Assembly: GCA_015039315.1 (NCBI GenBank)
Contig: WIDE01000019.1
Location: 136,143-200,142, forward strand
DNA length: 64,000 bases
From: Clavulina sp. PMI_390
Taxonomy: Eukaryota > Basidiomycota > Agaricomycetes > Cantharellales > Hydnaceae
Direction: 5' to 3'
How positions within the stretch are numbered: position 1 is the first letter of the stretch; each line of letters starts with the position of its first letter. Under the pieces are notes generated by a model that worked only from the letters and a program-made list of their open reading frames with translations, was not told the DNA's origin and did not search any database. The position numbers and the translations under genes are program-made. Positions 49,262-60,739 of the stretch are shown here, one piece after another.

Positions 49262-52100
49262 GGTCCACGAGGTACCGGAACTGCGCGATCGTGAGTGTGC
49301 AAAGGACGTGGAAATGGGAGGTAACCGCAGTAGTCCAGAGACTGTCACTAGATAAGCCACGAGTGAAGGTTCAGAGCTTGCAGTTCTCGTTTAAGGTAGT
49401 TCTGCCTTCAGATTGCTATTTGTCTTTGAGGATTGAGAAAATTGACGATCGTCATCAGCCTCGAGGTAAAGGCTCTCGGAATGCCATTGAGGGGCCTCAG
49501 ACGCTGAATCGGGCAAGGGATCCCATATAGAAACTTCCTCGAGGCATGATACTTTGATAATGCGAAAGCTACGATGTCTGTGCAAATCATTAACCGTTTG
49601 TCGATTGTTGGGGGTCATTTGTTCATCGCCGGGTCCTATAGAAGATGACCACATTACTGAAGTAACCGGATGATGTTCCTAGGGTTCTCTTATGACGAGA
49701 GCTCTATCGCCTGTTCCAAAAAGCCGCGGGGCAAGTCATTTAGGCGACCTCGATGATCCCGTGCGCTTGTCAACGGGACCTCATGCCATATTCTACAGCA
49801 TGGACAACCTCATATAGGGCTTGTCCCAATCGGGTGCCCAATTTTCATATGCGGTTAAGGGAGAGATGGCACCATCTAGATCTCATTCAGCTACAGCAGG
49901 GTTGCTGATAGGCACTCCCAAGGTCATGATCTCAACTTTTCTCCTGCTATCACCGTGCAACTTTTTCTGGATCCGGCTTACCACCAAGCTCACCTATAGA
50001 TAGTTTCCGTCCTTCCAGGTTTACCTCGGACGGCTTCGATGGTGTTCAATCCATCCCGATGAACTGGTGCTCCAGATCACTGAATGGCGTATGTCGGTTG
50101 TGGGGCGTACCCACTCATTTTGTGCCAAAGGAATTTGCATCTCACAGCTCTGCACTATATACTGACCCAACTGTCTCTCCCGAGCCAAAACTATGAAATG
50201 TAGTCCAATGTTCTCTTTTGCTCGAGCTATGCTGGCTGAGATCGGGCATGCGAGAAGCCATCGGGTTGAGAAATCTGCTGGCCGTTTTGGGACTTTCAGC
50301 ACGTGTATAAAATACCCAGCAGCACTTCAATTACACTGATCAGGAATTACTGCCACATGCTAGATTTTCAATCTGCGGAGGCGCGCATCATTTCGCTCCA
50401 ATATGATATTAGTTTATCACTCATCGAAAAGACAAAATTTGCCACAAGCCGGTCGACATCTCCTGATTTTGCCACACGGAGGCACACCGGACCTAACCAA
50501 GAAACCTAAACCGACCGAAGCAACGAAAAAAGCCCAATTCAGGAGGAGGAAACACCTGGTGCGCACTAAGAGACACACCACAAAGCGATGAAGACCAAGC
50601 AAAAGACAGCAGCCAATGCACAACCCAAGTGAAAGACCCGCCCCGACAAGCGCGGGACGATCTTGGTCTTGTATTATCATATCGCTCACCTTGCTTTGTG
50701 CACCCCTACAGTTCTTCGGATATCACAATCTGGAGCAATGGTGGTCAAGGAGATCCTCCATCTGAAGTCTTCAATCGCTCGCGATGGAGATGCCTCTACA
50801 CTGTGCATCAGGGTAACCTCGGGTTCGAAGGATACACTGCCTTCCGATGGTAAACCATACGACGTAAACGATGATCCATTCTACACACTTCAACAAACTC
50901 ATCGGACAACAACCCCTACCTATATCTCCTCATGGCTCAAGCCTTTTTCCATCAACCCCCGGCAGAACCTCACATAAATCTTCGGACCAATGCTGCTTAA
51001 GCTCCCCCTACCCACTTTTGGATCGGGGCATGGAGATTTTCGCACCGATGACCGAAAGCGGGCTGTCAGGCTCTTACATGTACAACGATATGGCACACCT
51101 CCTGCATGCCCAGCCACTAGCCTGGAAGGCAGCGGAGATCTCCAGTCTATGTGGGCTAGCTCGGTGATGGACTCAATCATTGGACGTGCAACGAGGGTGG
51201 GTGTGCTTGCGGGATATGGCCTGGCTGAACGGATCAGGCGCAGTCCGATTCTCTCGATCCACCATGTGTTGATGCCAGATATGAGCCATTTAGCATGACG
51301 CTAGTTGTGGCTGCGTTTTACATGCAAGAGTTGGGGCCTCCGAAGGACTTCGGGAATCCCTTCTCTTCTTTTGGTTGAGTCGCCAAGCGGTCACACGTGA
51401 CCACAAAGAGATTTCAATTTTTTGAATTATCGATCCTGTCACTGGTGCTCTGGTCCCACGATCCTGACAGGGCTACAGTCCTCGGCATATCTATTGGTTA
51501 GAGGACCGCTCCACCATCAGAACGACAACGAGGCCGTTCTAAATCAGCGGCCACCAATAGGAACTACGCGCCCTTGTGAACTCTTTCAACATGCTAAAAG
51601 CTTCCAACGCAAGGTTGCCAACACCCCCATACGAGCTTTCAGCCGGCCTCCCCTTCGCCGCGTCTTCCCATGGAGGGTTTATAGAGTCATTCAATGGGTA
51701 GGAGGGGAAATATATTCGCCCTTATGCGATCAGACCTCAGCCAGAGAGGAGAATCCTGAATCCCCCCGCCCGCGAGCTTGTCTCTGAACTATATAGGGAC
51801 AACAAGGGCGCTGCCTTGCGGCGCTCGGCAAAATTCTCACAGACGATTTGCCAAAGAGAAAAGAAAAAACGGCCCATGAGGCACCCCTCCACTTGGTAAA
51901 TTATTTATCGTGCATTTGTTCATTTCTTTCCAGACTCTCAAAGCATCGTGCTGGCGCTCGTCCTGCATCAGTTATGGCCGCTATCCCTCCTGTCCCCATG
52001 AATTTATCGCATATATTGTCACATTTTCTCAGCGACTCTTGCCACTGAGCCTCGTTGTTGTTTGCTCAAGAAACTCACAATCATCCTCGTCTCTCTGCAG
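49262..52100. other. 2.8 kb accessory intergenic region, with promoter of array copy 1 at its left end
   Basis: The first ~350 bases hold the copy-1 promoter with its conserved element. The remainder has several open frames up to ~120 codons (for example 50.6-51.3 kb and 51.42-51.79 kb, plus strand) without recognisable domains or a supportable intron structure. A frame at 51.03-51.30 kb looks as if it changes phase at ~51.15 kb, as in a decayed gene, but I cannot name it. Confidence 0.3.
49576..49592 (-). promoter_or_regulatory. Conserved upstream element of Hsp70-like copy 1 (TGCAAATCATTA core)
   Basis: The plus-strand sequence gtctgtgcaaatcatta lies 315 bases upstream of the copy-1 start. 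The same core stands before copies 2, 3 and 4 at 338, 360 and 341 bases. Shared position and sequence among four paralogs suggest a promoter or 5' leader element; it may also simply be inherited by duplication. Confidence 0.5.
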
Positions 52101-53468
52101 ATGTCAAGCCCACCACATCGCCAGAATTCGCGTGCACGGACCGTGACCGAAAGTGCCGCTCGTCGAGGTAGGTTATAATCGTCAGTTACGTTTCAAGAAA
52201 GCTAATTGTGGCGATGTAGCTACTCGTGATGCTTCTCGTCAGAATCCTCGCGCTCGCCTTGCCAGTGCCGTTTCACAATCTCCTAGTTCCTTTTCTGCTC
52301 GCAAAAGGGCCATCACAATCTCTGGAGGCGGTCTTAGTGCACCGCTTTCTCCGGCTGGTAACAATGATCCTGCCCTTCTCGAGCTCAAGTCAGGCCTCCT
52401 CTTGAACGTAGGAAGCGTGTTAGAGGAATTCGCTGACCTTCAACGGGATATACAATCATTTTGCAGCAAGACTGCCAGCTATCTCTCTCGTAACAAAGCG
52501 TCTCCTCGATTTTCACCTGACGCTGCTGTTCCCGGAAATCACCCCGTCACAAAACCCGCCTCTGATTTCTCCAAGGTCGAGGAGTTTATATACTTTGTTT
52601 CGCTTTCCATCATGAACATGCGTCTCTATAACGACATCTTTCTCCCCTTCCACCCGTTTGCAAATGCTGACGAGAATCAACGACGAGAGCAGGAATATCG
52701 AAATGTGATTGACAAAGGCAAGTTGGTTAACTTGCATCACTGAGTCGGAAACAGGAATCGCTGATCGTCGCACACGTTCTAGAGCTTCAACTACAGGCGG
52801 CCGCTTGGCGGGCAAAAACTTACAAGATGATCGACGATAGGGTTGCGGACGGCGCGCGAAATGCTCTGCTCGATAAAATTCTGAACTCGATTATCGAAGA
52901 GCTAGATGCTGCTCTCCAAGACCTGCCTGGCGAGTTTGCACTCTCAAGGGAATTCGGCAAAGAGCTGAAAAACCTCCTTACTCGCGCATGCGATTGGAAC
53001 CGCTCGATCAAAGTTGATATCCTCAAGTATGACTTTGAGATTTTTGTTGTCGAACCCTCCTCTCCTTGGGATCCTCTTCAAATGGAGTCTTTTGAGCGTA
53101 TGAGGAAGCCAGTGAGTCCAGGAGCGAGCGTAGTCTCTCCGTTCGCTCTTGGATTAATTGGCAGTATATCTCTACCTAACGAACGGGTCTCCCATGTCCA
53201 GAAGAAGGCTTTAGTCTTGGTGGACGAATGGTTCACGGGGGGCGCGAGAGGTCGAACCATCAGTGTTGTGCCTCCAGCCTACAACCCCTCGCGCCAACAA
53301 TCCGCAATATCGTATCCCCCAAAGCCCATTCCCGTTTTACCACCTGCCCCTGTGGGCACTATAACTACCCAGCCTCAAGCAACAGCACCAATGTCGATAT
53401 CAGCTGTAAGGAACACTTCAAACCAAACCCCTCCCCCGCCTCAACAGAAAAAGGGCTGCTGCGGTTAA
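52101..53468 (+). CDS. Unrecognised helical protein with C-terminal di-cysteine, inside the Hsp70-like array
   Basis: Exons joined from ATG 52101 give an Arg/Ser-rich N-terminus (SSPPHRQNSRARTVTES), then ALLELKSGLLLNVGSVLEEF, EEFIYFVSLSIMNMRLYNDI, AAAWRAKTYKMIDDRVADGA and SIIEELDAALQDLPGEFALS, mostly helical and without a family I recognise. The last ~70 residues are Pro/Gln-rich and end QQKKGCCG, a possible palmitoylation site. The intron at about 52719-52783 appears to use a GC donor (AAAG then gcaagt) with a normal AG acceptor, since other splits bring stops. It is on the opposite strand to the Hsp70-like genes and between copies 1 and 2. The function is unknown; the gene structure is coherent. 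Confidence 0.6.
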
Positions 53469-54110
53469 GGGGGTATTTGAGGTACGTTGCTCTACAGATC
53501 GTCATAAACCTACTTCAATTAGCTGAGATCGGTCTACCTCTTCGTCTTTGGGTGGTCTAGAATACTATCTCACTACGATAGGATCGGGCATCAGTGGTGC
53601 TACTCGTACAATCCGAGTAACTACGCAATCAAACCACTGAATCCACTACGGTCTCACCATCCGTCCATGCCTCCGTTCAGAGCAAGTTAGCGTGTTCATT
53701 CGGCCCTATACCGTGGACGGCTAATCTCTGCTATCTATTTGACTCAGAGAAATACGACGATCATGACATAATCGATCGGGATTATGACCATGTACTGGGG
53801 TCTCCAGCGATTATTAATTGATAGTACATCGCAAAGTAAAAGAACGATTTGACAGCTGGTTTCGAACCTTTTTCAAGTCACTCATTCAAGAAGGAGGGTT
53901 TTTGTAACACATCAGTGGGTTTGCTTATCCCTGGCCTGAACCATATACGCAATCATGGACTTCACAGCCGAAGTTTCAAGAAAAGGCCTCACTACCTGCT
54001 GTGATGCACAGGACCTTATCGTCGCCGGCAAATTACAGCAACTTTATATATATATTATCTCAACCGGCCCCCACAAACTGAGGTTGACGAGGCGTAGATT
54101 ATCGTTTTTG
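53469..54110. other. Convergent intergenic region; short TA run
   Basis: About 640 bases between the stop of the di-cysteine protein gene and the stop of array copy 2. A short TA repeat (tatatatata) is near 54045-54056. No gene is seen. Confidence 0.35.
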
Positions 54111-55887
54111 TCAGATCACATCAGGTTTGACACGTGTGAATCTCTCCATCAACCATGTTATCCAGCCTCGCGGCTTTCGCTCGATGGTTATACTTTGCTC
54201 AAGGGTTCGAGCGAGGTATAGTGCACCAACGACTACTGCCTTGGACCTATAATAGATCTGGTCAGGCCTCTATAGTATGATAGAGGGAGGACCTGGCATA
54301 CGTAGGATGGTTTGCAACAACAACGTTGCATCCAGGATTGGCCGCCAAAACGTGCCGTATCGCTTGTTGAAAATAAACACTATCCGCGAAGCCTCCAGTG
54401 AGGACAACGACCTATAGTAGTCGTATTAGGAGGCACATACATTGTCCAGCTCATACGTACAGATATGTTCTCGGTTTCTTTCGCTTCGAGGAGACCGGTT
54501 CCGGTAGCTTCCACGGAATGCTGGAAGAAGTCAGCTGCGATTGGGCTAGAAAGCGCCGTCAATAATGTCTCGTCACTGTCAAGGTTTTGCTCACCCTGGA
54601 ATTTCTAGCGTCCCTTTCCGGAGGCCAATCTCGTGTATATCCTGGGCCCGAACGCCGCATTTTACGTGCATTGCGTTGTCTGGGGTAGAAAATCGACGCT
54701 TCGCTTGACGTTCAAAGTCGCCCATGGCGTCGTCAATCATTCTCTGGTATTCATGCGGATCACCCGCAAGATGTGGCGCCAAAAAATCGCTAAGATACAG
54801 TGAGAATCCCATATCAGCGTAGATGCCGCCCGCGTCGAGAGCTACCAGTAGGGTTCAGTAGGCCGACCGACGACGGCTGGAAGCACCAGGGAACTCACAA
54901 ACCGGCGGAGCCAGCTCAGCTATATCCATGGAGGATGACTCTTCAGACTTCTGAGACCTCACAATATAAGTCGATATGTCAACCGTCGACCCCCCTGCAT
55001 CACAAACTGCAAACTTTGTCCCCACCTATGAGTGTGAGATCAGTGCCAAGAGAATTACACATCAAACGCCCACATCCTCACTTCAAGGAGTTTTTCCAGC
55101 TCGGGATCATCTAGAAGGGCAAAAGAGGCTGCCGCCTCACCCTCCTCTACAAAATGGAGTCGTGTAGTAATATCACGTGGGATCACTAAGCCTGCTGTAA
55201 TAGCCGCTTGGCGAAGGATACGTTGTTGGTCAGAACGCCACTTGTTCGGGTGTGAAAATACAATTGTGGCCGTGTGTCGAGCGTACACCCAAGGATCGAA
55301 GCCAAGATATCGTTTCAAGTGCGAGCGGGTATGAGCTAGCAGATAGCGAAGGTAGTCGGCGTACATTCTTTCGACGGGGATGGATACGCGAGGATCTGTT
55401 CTCCAGTCAGTGGTTCGAAGGGTGGGGATCCAAAAGATTTGACCTACCAATCAATGTGAGGTTCTCTGGGTGTAACTGCACTTTGAAGTACTGAGGCCGT
55501 TTGTAACGAGCTGGGCCATCGACCTGGATGTTGTCTTGGAGAATTGGTAGGACCTCTGCTCCACATGCAAGAAGCTGAAACCTCATCAGGGGAGACCTGC
55601 CGCGAGACCAGAATGGGAGTAGCGCGTACCTTGTCGTCACTACTGTATAGTAGAGCGGTTGGGACGCGGGCAAGTTGGAGGTCATTTGTTTGGCCAGGCC
55701 AAGAATCCACAAGAGTGACCAAACGCTTCCCATCTACATGAAGATTCAATCTTAAACTGTAAGTAGAACATTAACAGGAGGTGATCATACCTTTTGAAAC
55801 ATAGTCTACAGCGACCGCACTTTGAGCAGTCCCAATATCAATAGAGATCGTGAGATTATCTTTGACAGACCCCCTAGCCCGTTGCAT
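54111..55887 (-). CDS. HSPA12-like Hsp70 ATPase, array copy 2
   Basis: Start MQRARGSVKDNLTISIDIGT (phosphate-1 loop), then VTLVDSWPGQTNDLQLARVP, LLACGAEVLPILQDNIQVDG, YLRYLLAHTRSHLKRYLGFD, SHPNKWRSDQQRILRQAAIT, VCDAGGSTVDISTYIV (phosphate 2), ALDAGGIYADMGFSLYLSDF, and the adenosine motif VVVLTGGFADSVYF. The frame reaches VVVGALYLARTLEQSITIER and ends KPRGWITWLMERFTR plus seven residues (VKPDVI before stop), slightly longer than its paralogs. All motifs needed for ATP binding are present and no disruption is seen. As in the other copies, the usual Hsp70 substrate-binding half is lacking. Length is about 440 residues after removal of about eight introns. Confidence 0.8.
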
Positions 55888-58074
55888 ATCCGAAAGGACG
55901 TTTCGAAGGCTCACAACGCGTTAAAAGGGATGAGGGTATTGGGAGTCGCAAACTTATGGTTGACAGTAGATAAGGCCGATAGTATCGCTTGGAAATACCT
56001 TCTATATAGGAGCTTTCGTCAGCAAGTTGCTCAGAAGCTGCTAATGATGGGGGAGTACGGCGAGGATGTCCATCATGATGGAGAAAATCTCTGAATATAT
56101 CACCCCGCCTGAACCCTCGAGGCTGGGTTCGAGGACTGCTGTTGGCGCAGCCAGCGACCCTTGGAGGCCACATCGGGGAATAAACTCGTTGTGATGGCAA
56201 TTAAGCAATAAGAAAAGTTACCGCGTCTCTGCAAATCATTACATCCCGGCGCAACAGTTACGTTTACATGTGTTTGCTCCAATTTTGATTCAGCCGAATG
56301 TTCACCCATTGTGCCACAAACTCATCGTGCAACCTCCAGCCACATGAAATTGGCGGTTTCTCACATTATTCGATCCACTCTTGTGCGTAAGCACGTGTGG
56401 CCATAAGGAACGCGAGAGCAATGCAATACCGACATCTGCGAGCTTCAAGTAGCACCGCATGAATTTCTCCCTGTAATCGGTCGGCGTGTTCAGAAAAGCA
56501 CCTTGAGGATGGTACGTGTGTATTCACAGGGGTTATGAGAAGCTATAATTGCGTATCCTGGATTACGAGCGCCTCACCAAACTCGAGCTCTTCGCTCATT
56601 TAGCCATTGATGATGAGGGACCACCACCGCGAACATTGCTGAGACCGCCATTGAAAGATAATTCCCATTCAGTTAGCTCGTCCCTATCGATACCTCATTC
56701 TCAAAGCCTGCTGTCCCTTCAAATATCTGATGTGACATCAATCCTCATTGTCAACCCGACAAATCAGGTTGGAATGCCGCTGATTACCATGCCCCCACTA
56801 GAAGCATTCATCTTCTTCTACACTGTTCATGGCGACAACGTATACAGAATCGAAGCATACGGTAATTGTTCTCAGTCTAGCTCTAGGCTGTACATTCAAT
56901 TACCGACTACTTCCAGCATAGGGCGGCTCGATCCTAATTCCGAGTCCAAAATGTCACTCTTACCACCATGCGGCTTGATTAGGCCATTTGGGGCCCTGTA
57001 TAATGATGAGAGCCTGAATTGCTATAATCTGGGACCAGGATCACCACTCGTTATAGGTGAAGTTATCCATCAATAACCCTCTTGAGGCAGTTCCAGGCGG
57101 AGCGAAATAAAGCTTAGATCTCATCAGTGAAGCCTTGGGACAGTGGCCACGGGCGGGAATTAATCTAGTAAGTCGACGCATGCTAGCCAGCTGACCATTG
57201 AACTCGAGCAAAGTCCCGGCAAAAAGCCACATGATTAGGCAGTTGCGGTCCCTCCTGTCCGGGATTTTGGGGGACCTGACTATTCACAAATTCGCAGTTG
57301 GTGGGAGGATTCGGCGTGAAATACAGCTAGGGATTGAACCAATCCTACTGCAGTTGCCGAAGAATTGTTGAATTCCATCTGGTGCACTGTCTCGTGTCGC
57401 CTTATCGCGGGATCGGCAGAGGATGCTCAGTTTCTCCTTCGTAAACGTATACTCTATTGAATCTCCAGCACGCCTAATCCTCGAGGGAGGAAAGTAAGCA
57501 GGATGCGCCGAGAAGATCCCAATAAGATAATTTGTTTTTACGGCACCTGTGCCATAGGTCTCAGCGCCTGTGCAGTTCACTTGGGCTGCAGCATGGCGGC
57601 CGTCCACTGCGCAACTGGCCGATCCCGACCACTGACGGGTTACTTTGCGAATGCTTAATTATTTGCGTCGATCTTCTGGTAAAAAAACGAATGTACTCGT
57701 CTATCGACGCCTTGAATGGCTGAATTAAATGCATATGTTGAGGATTGGAACATGAATCGTGGTTTTCGTCGATCCAATCCAGCGACTGCGGCCAACCTGA
57801 CCTATTCTGGGATACGACGCATCTTCGTACCAGGCTTTTGGCATTCTTTTGATGTCGTTAGAGCAATGTGTATGGCCGAGGTCGTAATGGTGTCGATTCC
57901 TCGGAAGACCTCGCGGCCACCAACGGGGATCAGCAATTTTGCCTGTGCTAAACCATGATAAGCAGCAGCGTAGAAGAGAACAATTACGACTAAGCATACG
58001 CATGATAGCAGCCGCGGCCGTCCTTCAGTTTTGCAGAGAACAAGAGCCCATGTCCTCACACAATGATGCCGTGT
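55888..58074. other. 2.2 kb intergenic region with unrecognised open frames
   Basis: The left ~360 bases contain the promoter of copy 2. A 175-codon open frame at 56549-57076 (+) lacks an ATG near its beginning, and a hydrophobic frame on the minus strand near 57.80-58.06 kb begins without ATG. A frame at 57716-57958 (+) has an ATG but no recognisable domain. I treat none as a supported gene; this may be decayed sequence. Confidence 0.3.
56175..56241 (-). promoter_or_regulatory. Conserved upstream block of Hsp70-like copy 2
   Basis: From ggggaa to tgcaaatcatta, this 67-base block closely matches the block before copy 4 (62803-62868), including gatggcaatt and accgcgtct. Its core ends 338-354 bases upstream of the copy-2 start. 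The match is better than for copies 1 and 3, so copies 2 and 4 probably share the more recent duplication or stronger constraint. Confidence 0.55.
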
Positions 58075-59828
58075 TCAATGAGCAAATATTTCTGATAACC
58101 ACGTTTTCCAACTCCGTGGCTTTCGTTTGATCTTTACACTCTGCTCTGCTCCATGTACGAGAGATAATGCCCCTACAACCACCGCTTTGGACCTGCGGCA
58201 GTACTCAGTGGAGTTCTGTGACACCATTTGGTTGACGTACGTTGCGTGATTCGCGAGAACGATTCGGCATCCAGTTTCTGCTTCCAAGCGCTCTCTGACT
58301 ACTCGCTTTAAGTACGGACTTTCTGCGAAACCTCCGGTGAGAATAATGACCTGCGAAAGTGGGATGAGCAAAGTACAAGTCTCTCTGAGTAAACTCACAG
58401 AAACATCCTGAGTTTCCCTCACTCCCAGCAGCCCAACGGCGGTATTTTCCACGGATGGTTGGAAGAAGTTGTTTGCGGTGGAACTAACATAACAATTGGG
58501 CGACATCACCCTTAAAGTCCATATATGAAAAGCTCACTCACCCTGGAATCTCCAATGTTCCCTTTCGCACACCGAGTTTAGGGAGATTTAGACTTCGTGG
58601 CCCGAACTTGACCTGCATAGTGTCGGTTGGGAAGATAAACCGGCGTTTGGACTGAGTTTCAAACTCTTTCATGGCGTCATCAATCATAAACTGAAGATCT
58701 TCAGGGTTGTCGGCCAGATATGATGCCAAAGTCTCTGTAAAATGCAATGAAAAGCTCATATCAACATAGATCCCTCCCGCTTCAAGCGCTATGGACAGAA
58801 ATGGTGAGTATACGTAGCTGGAAGACCTATAGAAACTCACAGAATGGAGGAGCTAATTCATTTATCTCGATGATGGATGGCGTGTGGGATTTCACAACAT
58901 AACTTGAGACATCAACTGTAGAACCGCCAGCATCGCAGACGACAAATCTCGCACCGGGCTATGATAGTGCACATGAAGCAAGGTTTAGTAGTTGGACATA
59001 TCGATCTGACGTACGTTGAGTACACCCTTCAGGCCAGGGTGCTTCAGAAGAGCAAAAGAGGCTGCTGCTTCGGCTTCTTCAACAAAATGTAGTCTCGATG
59101 CGACATCGCGAGGACTGATCAAGCCTGCTGCAATAGCCGCTTGGCGAAGTATGACTTGTTGATCGGACCCCCATTTATTAGGGTGCGAAAGGACAATTGT
59201 AGCGCTGTCTCTTACGACCGCCCAGGGGTCAAAGCCAAGATATCGTTTTAAGTGGTTGCGAGTGTGATTTAGTAGATACCGAAGGTAATCGGCATATAAT
59301 CGTATCAAAGGAAGGGATGTGCGAGGGTCTGCTGCACAATTGTTTGAGCGAGCGAGCGAGCGACAAGTAAAAAAGGGCGCGAAACCCACCAACCACGTCA
59401 AGCTTTGGTTTTTGTGGGTGCAGCTGCATTTTGAAGTACTGCGGCAGCTTGTATCGAACGGCGCCTTCGATCTGGAAATCGGTCTGAAGCATTGATTGGA
59501 CTTCTGCGCCGCACGCAAGAAGCTGAGTGAAAGAAAATCTTATCACAATTGCATCACATGGCTCGATGACGCAGCCTCGCGCACCTGGTTATCCTGACTG
59601 TACAGCAAGGCCGTAGGCACCCGAGCAAGCTGGAGATCACCTTCTTGATGAGGCCATGAGTCAACGAGGGTGGTGAAATTCCCTTTTTCTAAAGGCAGAT
59701 TAACGTTACAATATAAATTAAGCCTTTTATAGTTCGACCATGCCTTTCGAAACATATGTAACCGCAACAGCGCTCTGTGCAGTGCCAACGTCAATGGAGA
59801 GCGTGAGCTTGTCCTTCAACGATGCCAT
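58075..59828 (-). CDS. HSPA12-like Hsp70 ATPase, array copy 3
   Basis: Start MASLKDKLTLSIDVGTAQSA, then TLVDSWPHQEGDLQLARVPT, LLACGAEVQSMLQTDFQIEG, YLRYLLNHTRNHLKRYLGFD, SHPNKWGSDQQVILRQAAIA, RLHFVEEAEAAASFALLKHP, VCDAGGSTVDVSSYVVKS, LEAGGIYVDMSFSLHFTETL, and VIILTGGFAESPYLKRVVRE. It ends SVKIKRKPRSWKTWLSEIFA before the stop at 58075. All nucleotide-binding motifs of the Hsp70/actin fold are intact. Introns fall at the same sites as in the other copies, so these are true paralogs. Cytosolic location is inferred from the absence of a signal peptide. Confidence 0.82.
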
Positions 59829-60187
59829 AGCTTTCAGCCTATCAACGTTGTGAGATCACGAGCCGGCTTGAAAAGAAGCAAAGGATGTTGTACAAGCCAC
59901 TAAGTGGCACGAAAACGAGGAGTATTAGTAGAGGAAGCCAATATTGGCACCTAGCAGGAGGCTGCCCGCACCCTCTGAGTTCATGGAAGCAATGATTCAC
60001 GCCGTCGTCAAGGATGGTTGAATCGGACGACGTGCAGTGCGGTGGCAATGCCTACTTGTGTTCCTAACATGCGGGTCCCTCGAGGAAAGATACCCGGAAG
60101 GTCGGTGGGAGACGCAGGACATGTGGAGAAAAGCTTATTAGGAAAAGCTCCTTGATGTCATAACTCCATGCCGAGGGATTTTCCTGC

Positions 60188-60203
60188 ACCTTTGCAAATC
60201 ATT
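60188..60203 (-). promoter_or_regulatory. Conserved upstream element of Hsp70-like copy 3
   Basis: The plus-strand sequence acctttgcaaatcatt lies 360 bases upstream of the copy-3 start and shares the tgcaaatcatt core with the other three copies. It is the most diverged of the four in its flanks, and a candidate mobile element begins about 40 bases further upstream. Confidence 0.45.
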
Positions 60204-60241
60204 CATTCAGCTGCCCCACTGGGCCACGGCGTGGTAGTGAT

Positions 60242-60655
60242 CAGTGCTGGGCGGTCCCCGGTCTGGCGGTCTGAGAGGTCCGGGTCTGATCAGGTCCGAC
60301 TTCTTTTGTTCCTGGTCTATCCCACGCGTCTGACCAGGTCTACCGACGCTACCGACGAATTTGATATTGGTGGTCACCGCTCGTGCGCCAAGCAGTTTAC
60401 CCTTCCCCATCTAGGTCTGCTTCTTTGTTGTAGTAGCGAAGCCTGGATGTGTTTGCGCCCTTGCGGGACGTCTCGTTCAAGATCAGGGGAGATCACTCAA
60501 GCAGCACATCTGTCGTCATCATTTGTTAGTCAACTCAATAGCTCAGCTACATTCTGGTATACGCTCCAGTGATTTCAATTCCCCAGACCTCGCCGGACCT
60601 GAAAAAATGCAGACCTCCGCCAGACCGCGGTCCGACCGAGCTCCTACCAACACTA
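60242..60655. mobile_element. Candidate short non-autonomous element with imperfect inverted ends
   Basis: The left end reads cagtgctgg and continues with ggtc-rich repeats (ggtctggcggtctgagaggt). The right end, read on the other strand, begins tagtgttgg and also runs into ggtc-type motifs (gcggtctggcggaggtc). The outer nine bases match at 7 of 9. The CAGTG-type end recalls hAT transposons, and the ~414-base size suggests a MITE. I could not find a clean 8-base target duplication, so ends are approximate. It sits between the copy-3 promoter and the copy-4 stop. Confidence 0.35.
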
Positions 60656-60739
60656 TCCCCTACAGTCTTTCGAGGTCCTCTGAAGGCCAGATTGACAGCT
60701 ATTGTAACGAGAATGGATGTTCTGAATAACATGATATCT

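Noticed and set aside
56549..57076. 175-codon open frame (+)
   Set aside because: It begins right after a stop without ATG, has no recognised domain, and no upstream exon could be joined.
57802..58059. Hydrophobic minus-strand frame next to array copy 3
   Set aside because: It has no ATG at its beginning, no acceptor to join it to a supported exon, and it overlaps the expected 3' region of copy 3.
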